Shown: piece after piece, positions 12,419 through 24,660 of the stretch | Layout of the letters: each line of letters begins with the position of its first letter | Numbering within the stretch: position 1 is the stretch's first letter | Assembly: GCA_033239525.1 (NCBI GenBank) | Contig: BSYO01000005.1 | Coordinates: 26,567,341 to 26,631,340 of the forward strand | Origin: Nepenthes gracilis | Taxonomy: Eukaryota > Streptophyta > Magnoliopsida > Caryophyllales > Nepenthaceae | Reading direction: 5' to 3' | Length of the DNA: 64,000 nt | Notes under the pieces: model-generated | What the model was told of the DNA's origin: nothing | Databases searched by the model: none | What the model saw: the letters and a program-made list of their open reading frames with translations, nothing else | Made by a program: the position numbers and the translations under genes

Positions 12419-13603
12419 ATGTGTGTTGGGTCCCAATACTGGGGCCCATGAAACAGGGCCTAAGAAAAAGGCCCAAAGACGCACCCGCGGATCAAGAAAA
12501 TAGGCTAGCCCAAGAAGCGACAAAAGTACGAGAGGCCCATTCGACCAATGGGAGCTCGAGGATGCCACAATGGGCCTGCGTCATCAAGGAAGTCCAAGAA
12601 ACGTCCGAGGACCCTAGCCGCACGAACCTAAGGACTAGGAAAAGGGCCAAAGGACCTGTTAATAGACGAAAACAGCCTTGGCACCTCCACACAAGAAGCC
12701 AAATGGCGCAGTATGTCAACTCGGATAGTGGTACACACTGACCCGAAGCTCGAGGACACCAGACATTCCTTCAGGCCCCAGATTAATCCGAGGGGTCAGC
12801 GAAGACCCAAGGACTCTTCACAAGGAAACAAAGATCCTTCAATCATTAAGAGAGCAGTTAACGTCCGAGAGCTGTCTCCCTCAACGAGTCCACGTACTCA
12901 CAAAGGGATAAGACACGTCGCTTAAGGACGAGGACTGTTTTATCAACGGCTGAGAGCGCTAGCTAAGCAACTTCGCTATTACCAAGGAATACGCAACCTT
13001 TGCAAGACGTCGCCTCCACAGCGCATAATGACGCTCAGAGTACGCCTTGTCACTTCGAGACTGACATAAAGGGTCTGCACGCCTGGCACGGTAAGGCCCA
13101 ATCAGCAGCGCCGGCGGCCTGCCTTCCTGCACGCGCCAACATGCCTGACATAGCCAGCAGGGTAGGTGGACAACTTTCCAACGCTCTTGACGCAGTCAAC
13201 AGAGCAGGTGGACAGCCTCCCAGCCATTCACCGGCTGCCACGTGGACTACCCTTAAGGGAAATTCTTCTACTATAAATACGTAGCAAAGACTCTAAGTAA
13301 GGGACTTTTTCTTCCTTTTTCCAGGCGAGAAGGAAAAGGTTCTTGAGATCCAAAAAAGGAGAGAGCTTTCAAGGGAGAGAAGCTAAGAAGAGAAAGGGAA
13401 GATACTCTCACAAACTTATATTTTGTAACTCTTCCATCCATGGTAAAGCACCTTTCAAGTCCTCGAGCCTTGTGATTTTTCCTCTTCATTTAAGAAGGAG
13501 GTTTTTCATGTAAATCTCGGTGTTTTTCTCTCCCTCTCTACAACTTTACACCATTAAGTATTTGTGTTACACAGAACCCCAAAATCTAAAACGCAACAAT
13601 GTG
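12419..13603 (+). mobile_element. Solo LTR with 5-bp target duplication
   Basis: The LTR runs 12424-13598 (1175 bp). It starts TGTTGGGTCC and ends AACGCAACA, so the termini are TGTTG/CAACA inverted repeats. The five bases on each side are identical: ATGTG at 12419-12423 and at 13599-13603. A TATA box (TATAAATAC, about 13273) and a GA/CT-rich leader give the plus orientation. There is no internal domain, so this is the product of LTR-LTR recombination. Base composition is clearly more GC-rich than its surroundings, which suggests a younger insertion. Family is probably Ty3/gypsy, but this cannot be settled from an LTR alone. Confidence 0.88.
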
Positions 13604-15366
13604 ATAATAAATAATTTAATATATTATATTAAAAGTTAATTCTAACGTATAATAAAAATAGGTATTATTAAGATATTATTTGTTACGATAACAAATCTAT
13701 TTACAATAACATTTACTCCAGAGTTTAACGCCCTTGTGACATTGTTAAATACGGCAGATGGAGGATCGAATGACATTGATTTTGAAACAGCTTTCGAAAA
13801 AGATATATAATCTAACTTTTTTTGAAAGGCTTTTTTGGAAATATTATTGATTTTTTAAAAATAAAAACTATTATATTTTCTTTAATTTAAATGTTAAAGT
13901 TCTTCCTTTTCATTGAAAAAAAAAAAACTCTAGAGTAATTATATTTTAAAAACATATTTTTATTATGATAATTTAAGCTGTTCAAATCATATTGAATTCA
14001 ACTCATAATTAAGATTACAACATTTTTTTACCATAAAAAATAAGAGATTACCTAAAACCAAATGATTCAGACAGTTTCAATCCAACTTGGATTTCGCCAT
14101 TTAATTAGTAGCCATCAATTTTTAGTGTTTGCATCCACAATTTTAAAATTCTGTTCTCTAAAGGTGTTTTCATTTATTGTTATTTTTCATATTTCTAATA
14201 ATAAAAATTATATCCTGATAATTTACATAAATAAGATATAACATATATTAAACTATTGTATAATTTTAACTGTATAAATTATTAAAATAAAAATTTCAAT
14301 ATTAAGTACATAAATAGACTAACGTAAGAGCGGTCTGACCTGGGGCCCGCCCACTTGAGTGGTAGCCGACCCACTGTGGGGCCGTCGTTTGCATCCAATT
14401 TCCAGAGTACCGTTCAAGCAAATGTTGGGCACCAACCTGTTGATTTTCTTCCATTACCACACGTAATATCTCGTCTCTGGTCAATTTTTAGATAATAGCC
14501 TATAATTATTTCTTTAAACAGTAATTGGCGACCTGTTGCTACTGGAGAACAATCATACTGTTGAAGCTAATTTTAAACAATTTATTCAATGGTGATTAAT
14601 CGATGGATCGTTGAACTGACTCCATCTTTTTCTAGTGATTTGATGGTTGGAACTTGGTATGTATCATCTTCCCACCATTTTCTTTAAAAAAATGCGTAAG
14701 CCAATAGAAGTGAACAGTTGAATAATGTTATTTTTTTTTCCCTTCTTTCGTGGTATTCTTCAAGAGTTGAACGTCGTCAAGAAATCACATCCGTACATGA
14801 GGCATGATCAGCAGGATGGATCTACTATTCAACATAGTCCTGATGATTCTCTCTTTGCATTAATAGTGATTATATATCTTAATAATATGATATAAAATTT
14901 ATTAAAAATATAATCATCTGTCAATTACTAATTAATGATGCTATAAAATAATATTGAAATCAGAATTATAAAACAAATAATATTTGCACCCAAGTAAGAA
15001 AAGTTACGTGATACAACTTTTGAGTCCTTTAACGTACAATATTCAAATGAAAATTCAAACACTCAATTGTTTTTTCCTCTCTCTATCTCGGGACCTGTTG
15101 ATGAATAATGCTATTCTATGAAACAAAATAAATGAAAATTTTAAAACTTAATTACAAATCTTAGTAGGGCAAGAAAACAAGCTATTAATAAATAGATTTA
15201 CAAGAGAAATTATAGCTGTATATTCTGTGAATAGATGTAGGTCTCCGTTCTCCACCCGTTGCTGCTATGGGCTGTAAAATCATTGAGGTGCCGTGCCTTT
15301 AATGGTAAGAAGTAGGACCCACGCATGTTTAGGTGGGACCCTGCGGGTGCCCATGAAAATTGCCTG
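13604..15366. other. AT-rich spacer downstream of the DUF4408/DUF761 gene
   Basis: No recognised gene. A 60-codon minus ORF at 14302-14484 has no familiar domain. The part next to 15366 must include the 3' UTR of the DUF4408/DUF761 gene; no obvious poly(A) signal was chosen. Confidence 0.5.
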
Positions 15367-17680
15367 CTAGGAGGCACGGTTAATCATGTCCATGAACTGC
15401 TGCAACGACTGCTGCCTCTGGAGCCTCATATCCTCGTTAAACTTGTTGATGAACGCTTCGACCCGCCGGTTCAACTCGTCCTGACTCAGTGACGGCTCCT
15501 TCTTGAGTCTCCCGGCTGGGCTAGGCCTGGGCGGTGTCAATAGCGGAGAAGAGTAGTTCGTAAGGTCGTTGAACGTCTCGGATTTCTTCGGCAGATGGGG
15601 AGGTGATGGGTCGTCAGTTGATGAGTTGATCTGATGGCTGTGATTCTCCCACGTTTCCGATTTCTCCAGATGCCTTGTCAACGGCAGGTGACGACCTTCC
15701 GTAATCGCCTTCCACGTGCTCTCTAACGTCTCCCGCCGTTTCGGCTTTGCAACTCGCAATGCCTTCCCACCTGAATTTTCAAAGTTGGACATATAAATTA
15801 TATTTTAATTACTGCTTAGGTGATCACAATATTCAAAGCATCATTAAGACTTAGATTTTGAAGTTTCTTGGATCGGATTGCTGAAATTTATATTAATTTA
15901 CGTTTGTGAAGTGATTCACTGAGTACCTAATATACAAATTTAATATTACAAAGATGAGAAATAAAAATAGATGTAATTATTGTAAAAAAGATAAAAAAAA
16001 TAATATTAATAAGAAATTAACATATAGTTCAAATTAAATTCGAGTAAAAAATTTTATTGAATCATTTTTAGAAGTAAGGAAAAGGAGAATGTATGCTTGC
16101 ACAAGTTTAGAGTGCGAAGAAAAATAGGAATTTGCTCTGTTCTTAGATGATATGGCATTAACCGAATAAATGATAGATATAAATTTATCCAATATGTTTC
16201 ATTTAGTATGATTGATTCATTCAATGATTTTGTTAAATTTTCTCTCTTACTTGGTAGCCGCCTCCTTCAAAAATCACAAACCTCAACTTAAAATTAGATA
16301 ATATCTAACAACTGTAATTAAGAATTCATGGTAAAAGTTGAAAATAATTCAACCACTTTTATTTTGGTTTGCAGAAATTAAAAGATCTTCTTCCCATTTT
16401 ATTGAATTATTTAATTTCTAAAGTTCAAATTATTTATCATGTAATACATACAGTATATATTTACTATTAAGAAATTGTATTTCAGGGCTTTACATCATGA
16501 AAAATTATATGAATTCATCAATATATCAGAAGATCACAGAACAATAAAACTTTTACAATATTATCCAATATTTTATTAAACAAGGAGGTACCTTCCTCCT
16601 ATACCCGTTACAAACCTGACTAGACTTTAATGCCGCTCACTTTAACGATCAACTTTGCAGGTGATGATTAGATGGGATTTGTTTTTAATTTAATGATTGA
16701 AAATGGAGAAGCAGGGTCCTGCTATCCCCTGCTCCTGATTAGATGTATTTCTGACAAATTCAATTGACGTTGTAAGAGCAATTCCATCGGCGGCCCCTGA
16801 AATCGCTCATATCTCAATTAAATTTCAATTGTACGTGAAATCATAAAACTCGATTATAATAATATTCTAATAATCAGATGGCCGGTAAACGCGAGCACTA
16901 CGGCGTCAGTTGTAGAGATTCGAGTGGCAGCATGAAGCTTCTGAATAATTATATTTTCAGTTCAAGGACTTAATTAATCCAGAGAGAAAAATATGAATAG
17001 CTCTGTTTACCTTCCGGACTAGCTCTGACAGGTCGCCGGTGATGACTGAACCTCGCCGAAAACGGTGGCTTCTCCCCCAACGACGACATGTACTCTAGTG
17101 AGATCTCCGACGAATCCTGCCTCACAGGCGGCGGCGTTGGCGGCTGTGTAGGTTTCGTCCATACCACGTAATCAAGCTCGTCTTGTCCAATCTTCTTCTC
17201 GTCTTCCTCATAATTTACCACCGCCTCTATCACTTTCTCCTCAGCTGAAGGTTGGCTCACTTCAAACGCTGCCTCCGTCGCAGGAGCGAGAACCTCGACA
17301 TCCTTCAGCGGAACGGGGCCGTAATGCTCTCCAAACTGATCAGCTCGCATATCGACCTCGTCATGCGGTGGAAGTACTACCGCAAAAGCCCTAGCAGTGT
17401 AATTGATTCCAGCCGCGTGGTGGTGGTGATCGCTGTCGTCTTGCTTCTGGTGGTGGAATCGAGAGGAGGCGGCGATGGTGATGATGATGCCGTTTATGAT
17501 GACGTAGAGGTATGGAGGGCGAAGCCAGGAACGGAAGGAGGACCAGAAATTAGGGAGTTCCGAAGCGGCGAAGTTGAAGATTTGTGGAAGGGAGACAGAG
17601 AGGAGGACGGCGATGAAGAGAACGCCAGTTGATATTAGTGTGAGTTTGAGTGGACGTATGAGATTATTTGTGGTCGCCAT
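15367..17680 (-). CDS. DUF4408 and DUF761 domain membrane protein, two exons
   Basis: Exon 1 is 17680-17011 and exon 2 is 15770-15367; the 1240-bp intron has GTAAAC and TTCAG borders. Joining them gives CCG-GAA-G|GT-GGG-AAG and a 357-residue protein. Residues about 11-33 and 52-68 are hydrophobic and belong to the N-terminal DUF4408 region. A charged linker with a histidine run follows. Exon 2 opens with the family signature GGKALRVAKPKRRETLE, and the last 40 residues (QDELNRRVEAFINKF...) are DUF761, typical of cotton-fibre-expressed proteins. Exon 2 alone could be mistaken for a 141-aa gene, because the intron end supplies an in-frame ATG, and exon 1 alone for a 236-aa gene. The biochemical role of the family is unknown; a membrane-anchored, partly disordered protein is inferred. 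Confidence 0.92.
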
Positions 17681-17742
17681 TTTTGGAGAGAGATAGACAG
17701 ATCTGGCGAGTGGAGACTTTGGGAGGAAGCTGGGGCGGAGGA

Positions 17743-17752
17743 TTTATATAAA
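17743..17752 (-). promoter_or_regulatory. TATA box of the DUF4408/DUF761 gene
   Basis: TTTATATAAA lies 63 bp upstream of the start codon on the minus strand, followed by a CT-rich leader. Position and context fit a core promoter. Confidence 0.6.
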
Positions 17753-19180
17753 CAGTAGGAAGCGTGGGGTAGACGCTGTTGTACGGTGGCCATGTGAAGA
17801 GTTAAATGTCGAGACGACGAGTTTTAAGGAAAGGTACATGGTTTGGCGTTCGTTTCAACCTTCGAGGTGTTTTATTTTATTTTATTTTATTTTATATTTA
17901 TTATTATTTGATATTTTTAATTATCAAAATATAAGAAATTGACCATATTAGGTCCAATTAAACCTCGTTAGTTCTTTAATTCTTTATATGGAGACTGATT
18001 TATGAGTTACTGCCAATTAATTAGTTATGAAATATTATTTATTGATTGAACATTATAATGTTGCCCAATGAAAATCAAAAAAGGTATATTAAATTAATAA
18101 TTCAATATACTTATTATATTCTACCATAAATTAAAATATTCTCATCTTGATATGTATTGTTTAGTGATGCTGATTATATTACAAAGGTATCTACTATATC
18201 TAAATAAAAATATTAATAAAATAAATATTGATTGAACAAAATAATATTACCCAATGAAAATCAAAACAAGATATATTATATTAATAATTGAATATATTTA
18301 TTAAATTTTTCCATAAATTAAGCACTTTGCACTTATGTTAAGTGATAGTGATAAAAAACAAACACTTACAAAGTTAGAATTGGTGATCACTTAACTAAAT
18401 ATACCAAGAAATTAATTGATTTAATTTCCCAACTCAAAAAGTAATTCATGAGCAGTTTGAATTATTCCTAAAAATGATGTCCATATCATAATATTTTCCT
18501 TATTTCTTCTAAATTTTTAATCTTAAATTGTCAAATTCTTATCGATAAAATTTTTAGTAAAGTCATATTCTAGAAACAAACAAATGACCGTCCTTTAATG
18601 ATAGACTATAACTTATCTTAACTATTTTTACCAATATTTAATTATATTGGGTTTTTATTTTTATTATTTTTAAATTAGTTTTAAAGAAAATTGTTGGCAT
18701 TTAATGAGATTTTTTAAGGCATGGTCTTAACTCTTATAAGTCCGCAACAAATGTGGCTTGGGATGAAGTTTGTAAACATAGAGAAAAAGAAGAAGAAGAA
18801 GTAGTAGTAGTAGTCTTGGATTAAAGAACTCCATGGCATGAAATAAAGCATTGCTAGCTAGTTGTCTTTGGAGGCTTATAGTGGATGGTGGCTCCCCCAT
18901 TTGGGTTGATTGGGTCAAATGGTATCATGTTAAAGATTACTGTATTTGGATAATTATGATCCCTTAGGCACTTTCCAAGAGCTTTTGTCAAATTATGTAA
19001 CTTAAGGACTTATTGCAATTGTCCTTGTACTTTGCTGTAAGAAATGAAAAGGACACTTTAATCTGGTTTGATTTTTGGTATTTATTGGGGCCTCTCACTA
19101 TTACTTTACAAATCATATTACTCTTAATTTGGACATTCTATGTAACACGAGGTGGAGAATGTTATTTAAGATAATTATCG
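17753..19180. other. Promoter-side spacer, AT-rich
   Basis: Upstream of the DUF4408/DUF761 gene. It begins with a TTTTA repeat (17873-17895) and then shows no gene. Two related AT-rich stretches (about 18035-18115 and 18230-18310) share the phrase caatgaaaatcaaaa and look like a diverged direct repeat. Confidence 0.4.
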
Positions 19181-19640
19181 GATATAGCCACCTCAAGCCA
19201 CTCTTATGGTGGAAATTTTTTATTAGATTATAGCTGACTTATGATCCATATTCTAATATTTACGATGTAATTAAATGAGAGCTAGATGCTAATGGTGTTT
19301 TTTCAACTTGTTCGGCTTGGGAAATCTTCATGTCGGCTAGCTCAAAAATTGAGTTAGCCTTATCAGTCTTAGGTCCTAGGTTCCACCCTTCTCACATATC
19401 ATCATTTGGCTTGCAATCAAAGACCAATCGGAAATATCGGACAAATTGAGATTTTATCATATTCTATTGCAATGTGTTTTTTGCAAGGTGGCTAAGGAAT
19501 CTATGCATAACTTATTCTTCCAATTTAATAAAATGATCCGGAGAGTAATTTGAAGAAATATTAAATGTGCTTGGTTGTATAATAACTGGTCTAAAGCTAT
19601 TAGAGGGGCGATGATTAGATGAAAAATGAAATCTTACACC
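19180..19640 (+). pseudogene. LINE (non-LTR retrotransposon) 3' fragment, zf-RVT region
   Basis: Translation gives GVFSTCSAWEIFMSA, then LGPRFHPSHISSF, and after a frameshift CVFCKVAKESMHNLFFQF. This order, with the CxxC...H...LFF pattern, is the zinc-binding zf-RVT domain that follows reverse transcriptase in plant L1-type LINEs. Stops and frameshifts break it, and no RT domain is visible upstream, as expected for a 5'-truncated copy. Confidence 0.75.
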
Positions 19641-20766
19641 CACCTTGTCATGTCTTCGACCTAAGATTTGAATTAATTTATTTCATAATCTGTCATTTGC
19701 TTAATTTTATTATAGATTAATACCCTAAAATAAGTTAATATATTAAATCCACTTAAATCAAATTATAAATTGAGATGTAAACCTATAACTAATATCATTA
19801 AATTATCCAAAAATAATATAATAATCATTTACGAGATTCAAAAACCACAATAGAAAGTGGCTCCAAAATTCAACTACTATTGACTTCAATAATCAATAAA
19901 AAATATATTAATCCAAAATTAGACTATTAAATTGTAAGTTTTTAAAATTATGAAATTAATCTTAATATCATTATCATTAACATCAATAGCCAGTGGGCAT
20001 ATACAACATTAATCTGAAAATGAAAGATATCTACTACTAGTTTAAATTATTACATTGCAATTAAAACATTCCACGACTAATTTCTTGAAATCTTCTCATG
20101 ATTACAAATTTTTTTAAGGTATCAAACCCGCTTACATGGAAAGTTAGCAAAAATAAAAATAAAAATAAGTCTAACATTCAGCATATTATAGATAATTTCA
20201 TACATGGATATATATCAAATAAAATATAATAATGATACTATCATGATCTAAAATTGAAATGCAATGACATCAATTTTTGATAAAACAAGCAAAGGTCATA
20301 TACTAATGATTAAATATGTCAAAAAATTTACAAATACAAAAATCATGTCAAAATTAAATAAATACAAAAAAAAATAAAATAATTTGATTTTTCTCTAATT
20401 TTTTTATCATACAATTATTTTTCCAAGGCATAAATAAAAATCGATATTACACAGACACTTACCAAGTGTATATCAGACATCAATATTTTGATTTAAATAT
20501 ATATGTGCGCCACTCGATATCATCTTAAGCACGAAATATCCTATCGAAAACGCACTTATGCGTGGGTTAGGTATACTTCAGATATCACTTAGCCTAACTT
20601 TTTTTATCCAATACTTAATTTTTGACTCAAATTTTTAATTAACCTCATAATATATTAATTAAATTAAATTAAATATTATTAAAATAACTTTTTTAAAATT
20701 TTTGTCTTACACTGGTGCATATTTGATTGCTACTATTTATTTTATTTGAAGGGATCAAAATACCTC
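19641..20766. other. AT-rich spacer, nothing recognised
   Basis: Stop-dense sequence with no coding or RNA signal that I can identify. Confidence 0.5.
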
Positions 20767-21440
20767 TGATGGGTATTATTACTAATGGCCCAATGGGAAG
20801 AGTTCACCCAAATATTCAACTTGTAAAATATGAAAGCCTAGTTGACCTATGCAACCCAAATCGGCAGATGTACCCGTTGGCAATATTCGAGCTGTTTGCT
20901 CATTAAATGAAGACAGAACTAATGCCCACGGCTGAAACAGTTTTCTTTTCTTGTCTAAATTCAACGGTTTCAGACACTAGTTGAAACCGCTAGTTGAACG
21001 ACGTTGTATTTACATGACGGTTTCTTAGGTAGTTGATAAGAAAAATCAATCGTCCCCTAACTTCTATAAAAAAATTTTCTTTTTTAATAGGAAAAAGGGA
21101 TGATGCTCAAGCAATCAAAAACTAACTAAAGACAAATTCAATATGCTAAAAGTGTACACACGCTCTCTCTAAGATGCTTTTTAAAAGCACACATCACAAA
21201 CAAGAATTATTTTTACAAGTATCTACACTTGCATCCTCCATTTTCTTTTCTCAAAGGAAGGTATTGACTTGAGCGTCGGAGAGTATACTAGAGGATAAGT
21301 TCCCTGTCAATCCTTTGACCGTACTTTATTATGTTTCATAAGATTCAAATTTCGTACGGAGACCAAACCAATTTCAAACCCGACAGATAATTCTTAACTT
21401 TCTAATTCGTACTACAATTCAGATTTGAAGACGCATCAAC
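20767..21440 (+). mobile_element. Tat-type LTR, plus orientation (solo or remnant)
   Basis: It starts TGATGGGTATTATTAC, has a TATA-like TTCTATAAAA near 21063, and contains the U5 motif TTGACTTGAGCGTCGGAGAG near 21265-21285. The 3' LTR of the large Tat element at 49195-49708 carries the same GACTTNAGCGTCGGAGAGT motif. The right end is uncertain (possibly ...gacgcatca near 21440). No PBS or internal domain follows. Confidence 0.5.
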
Positions 21441-21941
21441 CTCCATCTTCAACTTGGCCTTCTCCTTTAATGGTGACAAAATAACGAGACTCGCCCACAA
21501 GTTCTTTTTCAATTTTTTTTATAAAGATCTGCTACATAGTGATAGCTCATTAATTAATACATATTTGGTTGGTATTTATCTCGAACCTTAGATTTGGTCC
21601 CTTCATATTCTTTTTTTTTGGGGGGGGGGGACCTTATTATGTATCTGTGGATAGATTATGATGTTTTTCTCTACCTTTATGCCAACCTGCAAAGTATATG
21701 AATAAACTTGTATATAATTTTTTTCTAAAAAAACATAAATATTCAATTATTGAAAAAAAAATGTAACAAAATTGGAGATAAATGACGTTAAAAAGGGACT
21801 AGCTTACGCAGATTTTACTCTTATTTGCGTTTGAGGATCTAATTATTGTACAGATGAAGAAGTTTATCCATTGGTCATTTGAATTCTTCGCTCCTTATAA
21901 GCTTTTAATCAAATCCTGTACAATCATAAATAATAGTAAAA
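21441..21941. other. Spacer with a T9-G10 homopolymer junction
   Basis: No gene. A run of T followed directly by about ten G lies near 21611-21631, unusual in this AT-rich setting. Confidence 0.5.
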
Positions 21942-22420
21942 TGATTAGCAGAACTCGATCTCCAATATATCTTTCAACACTCGAGTCAGTATTTTTCTCG
22001 AGTGTGAAGAAACAGGCGGGATATAATAAAGTGTAAATAGTTCGAAAAGTTGCATTCTTAGCGTCTTAATTTAAGAGGGAGAGTTTACGCTTTGGGCATA
22101 TTTGAATATTTTGTCTGAAAAGACTTTTGTTTGAGTCTCGTTCAAGTCAAGTTGTCTTTCTTGAATGAAGATGATCAATATTTATAGATAGTGGACCGTA
22201 GTTATCCATTGAAAAAGCTGACGGCAATGGTTGAAATTAACGTCTGATGTCGTTAGTTGAGTAACCGTTTTTGGCCGTTAGACGTACCTCGGCTATAATT
22301 ACTAAAATGGGCCAAAGAAGCTTTAAGGACGCGCAGGCATAATGGGTCGCGTAGGCTATGTTTCTTGACTAGACACTAATTGGGCCTTCTAATTTAGACT
22401 GTCGAATATTATACCCATCA
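21942..22420 (-). mobile_element. Tat-type LTR, minus orientation (solo or remnant)
   Basis: On the minus strand it starts TGATGGGTATAATATTCG, almost the same start as the plus-oriented LTR at 20767. A TATA box (CTATAAATATTG) lies near plus 22180, and the U5 end carries ctgactcgagtgttgaaaga. It ends ...GCTAATCA at plus 21942. No target duplication was found. Confidence 0.5.
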
Positions 22421-22984
22421 ATTATATTTTCAAACATGCAATAATTGAACAAGGGTACTTTAAGAAAAGGGATAATATTCATTAGCATAATGGGATTTGC
22501 CTTAAGGTCCTTAATAAGTATATATATATATATATATATGTGCTTGATTATCTTGTGATGAAAAGATATTGGGAATGGTAATATTTGCTAAATTGGGAAT
22601 ATTTGTTTTCTATAGTCTTATTTACATTTCCATATTTATGATGCTAGCCCACGATGTCAAATTTATCCATTCCGTATAAATCGGTATATTTTTGGAAGTT
22701 TTAGCCGATATAATTATTAAAATATTGTACTCGGCGCCGAGTGTGACACGAAACAATTATGTCCATAACTTGATGATAACAAAATTTTGGTTTAAAAAAT
22801 CAAACATGTCAATAAAATATCCCTTTTTCTGAGAAAAAAACAGGCAAATTATATAACTTAATAAAGTTATTAATAAAAAAATTATGTATGATTTTATCAA
22901 CAAATAACTATTTACTGAAAAAAATATCGAATAAAAGTTGGTATATTAGTTGATGTGTCCTTGATTTGAGCTGTTGACAGGTTA

Positions 22985-23042
22985 GGGTGTCGCTAAGTTT
23001 TTGGGTCGAACTGAAACAGGTTCGATTCCCGTACTCCTCGGC
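22985..23042 (+). repeat. tRNA-like segment (possible SINE head or tRNA remnant)
   Basis: A perfect pol III B box, GGTTCGATTCC (23019-23029), follows a weak A-box-like tcgctaagttttt (22990-23002), and cctcggca follows like an acceptor 3' strand. The A-to-B spacing is about 29 nt, too short for an ordinary tRNA, so this is a SINE head, a truncated tRNA copy, or chance next to an LTR. Confidence 0.3.
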
Positions 23043-23044
23043 AT

Positions 23045-23885
23045 GTATTCTACACATCACAACTCAAAAGTAAGAAATCAGAGTATTAGCAAGACTCGCT
23101 CACTGATATGTTATCCGATACTCTAATCAATAATCGTTTTTAGGAGATAAAGATGTAAAAACAAAAATATACGAATAATGATGCAAGAATGAAATTTTTT
23201 GAGTTAATTTGGAGGTTACGCTCAGCGTAGAGTGACTTTTGTGGTAGTACGCTCGTGGGGAGCAACTTCGGTGGCCAGGGGTGAGAATGGCGTGGGAGTT
23301 TTCCTGAGGTTCTGTGGATAGAGCGTAATCTTTTAAGAGCTCTTTAGAAGCACCGTTTGAGGGCTGGTGTTAATGTCAATATAGGCGTCGATATGAGCCT
23401 ATCATAGGAGTCTGTTATAGGCGCTTTTTATAGTCTTAGGGCCAACTCATCCTTACTTGGTTGGTAAGATTGGCTGCCAGCTTGTCCTGCAAACTTGATG
23501 GGCTGGCATGAGGATTGCGAATGCTGTTTTGGGCAACTGTGATCAACTGAAGATGATTCCTTCCTTCCTTCAGGAAATGCAGTACACGGCAAATGTCGGG
23601 ATTACCATTACGGGAAGTACGTTGAGTTAAAAGTTGTCATTCCTCGAAAGATCACATTAGGGGCAATATTCGGGGATCTGGCTGGTTAAAACAAGTGATC
23701 TTAAATACGCGAGGATGGTATTGTGGGCCGTTTGGATTAGGCCATAGCCGGCCGACTAGAGTGTTGTTTTCTGTTAACGGAAGCGTTGATCAATTTTTGG
23801 GCCTGGGAGCTAGATGCCTCCTAAACCGGCCCCAAAATCTGTGGATCTTTTTATTAGACCGGCCCATTTCTACCGTCCCATTATT
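23045..23885 (-). mobile_element. Tat-type LTR, minus orientation, diverged
   Basis: On the minus strand it opens with a phrase rich in TGGGCCGGTC, has a TATA box (GACTATAAAAAGCGCC near plus 23430) and ends with a U5-like gattagagtatcggataaca. This matches the layout of the LTRs at 300-1481 and 21942-22420. Boundaries are approximate; there is no internal domain. Confidence 0.4.
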
Positions 23886-24400
23886 AGTTATTCTACATGT
23901 TTCATATCAAATATCTCTTTTGATTTTTTTATTTAAATAAAATCAGCATTGACCATATATTATTTTCATAAATTTTTCTTATCTAAAAATTCTCAAAGTT
24001 GCATTTAAAATTTTTCAATAGTAAGTTTGAACTTAATTAACTTGATTTTTTAACTAATTAATTCTTTAAAATACAATAAATCGTCAAAGTTAATTTATCT
24101 TGACCTAAAAAAATAAACCCACAATATATAAAATTTTCAACTTTCATTAAAAAATAGAAATAAAATTAAATATAGGGAAATTAATTTTATTTTCTTAAAA
24201 AATATATAAAATATTAATTTAAATATATTATTAATATTTAATTTATAATATAAGATTATAAAATAATATAATAATTTTAACTATTCATAAATTATTAAAT
24301 ATCTCATATTAGCATCATGTTATATAAAATATCTTAATAATTAAAAAAATACTTAACAAATATTTCTATTGGTATTTTATGAATACAGTGTTTTTTTCCC
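23886..24400. other. AT-rich spacer
   Basis: No recognised feature before the GC-rich block. Confidence 0.5.
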
Positions 24401-24660
24401 CTACGTTGAACGGTCACATAATTGACCGTTAACGTCGGACGCGGTGGTGGAATCCAGAAGCGCCGGGGCGGACGAGTGGGTCCGGCGGACAACTGGGCCA
24501 CGCACGTGCCCCATCAGCTTGGTGGGCGCAGGCAGCCACCCAACCTAACCGACCACTCTTCCTTTTTAATATATATTCTTTTCTTTTTTCTTTTAATAAT
24601 GTTTTCCAGCGCTAAAGCGGCCCCCGCGCCCCCGCCCCCCATCGTGTTCACTTTTTTTTA
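24401..24660. other. GC-rich block with inverted repeat and G-box
   Basis: The block stands out from AT-rich flanks. It starts with AACGGTCA-cataat-TGACCGTT, a perfect 8-bp inverted repeat (24409-24430), and includes the G-box core CACGTG at 24503-24508. A 79-codon plus ORF in it lacks any familiar domain and is glycine/proline-rich by composition. It could be a promoter fragment or a TE end; I assign no gene. Confidence 0.35.

Noticed and set aside
12383..13489. ORFs of 60-106 codons on both strands
   Set aside because: They lie in a GC-richer solo LTR; open frames are a composition effect.
14302..14484. 60-codon minus ORF
   Set aside because: Short, isolated, no start context or known domain.
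17252..17632. 126-codon plus ORF
   Set aside because: Antisense shadow of exon 1 of the DUF4408/DUF761 gene.
22518..22540. (TA)n tract
   Set aside because: Ordinary microsatellite; nothing attached to it.
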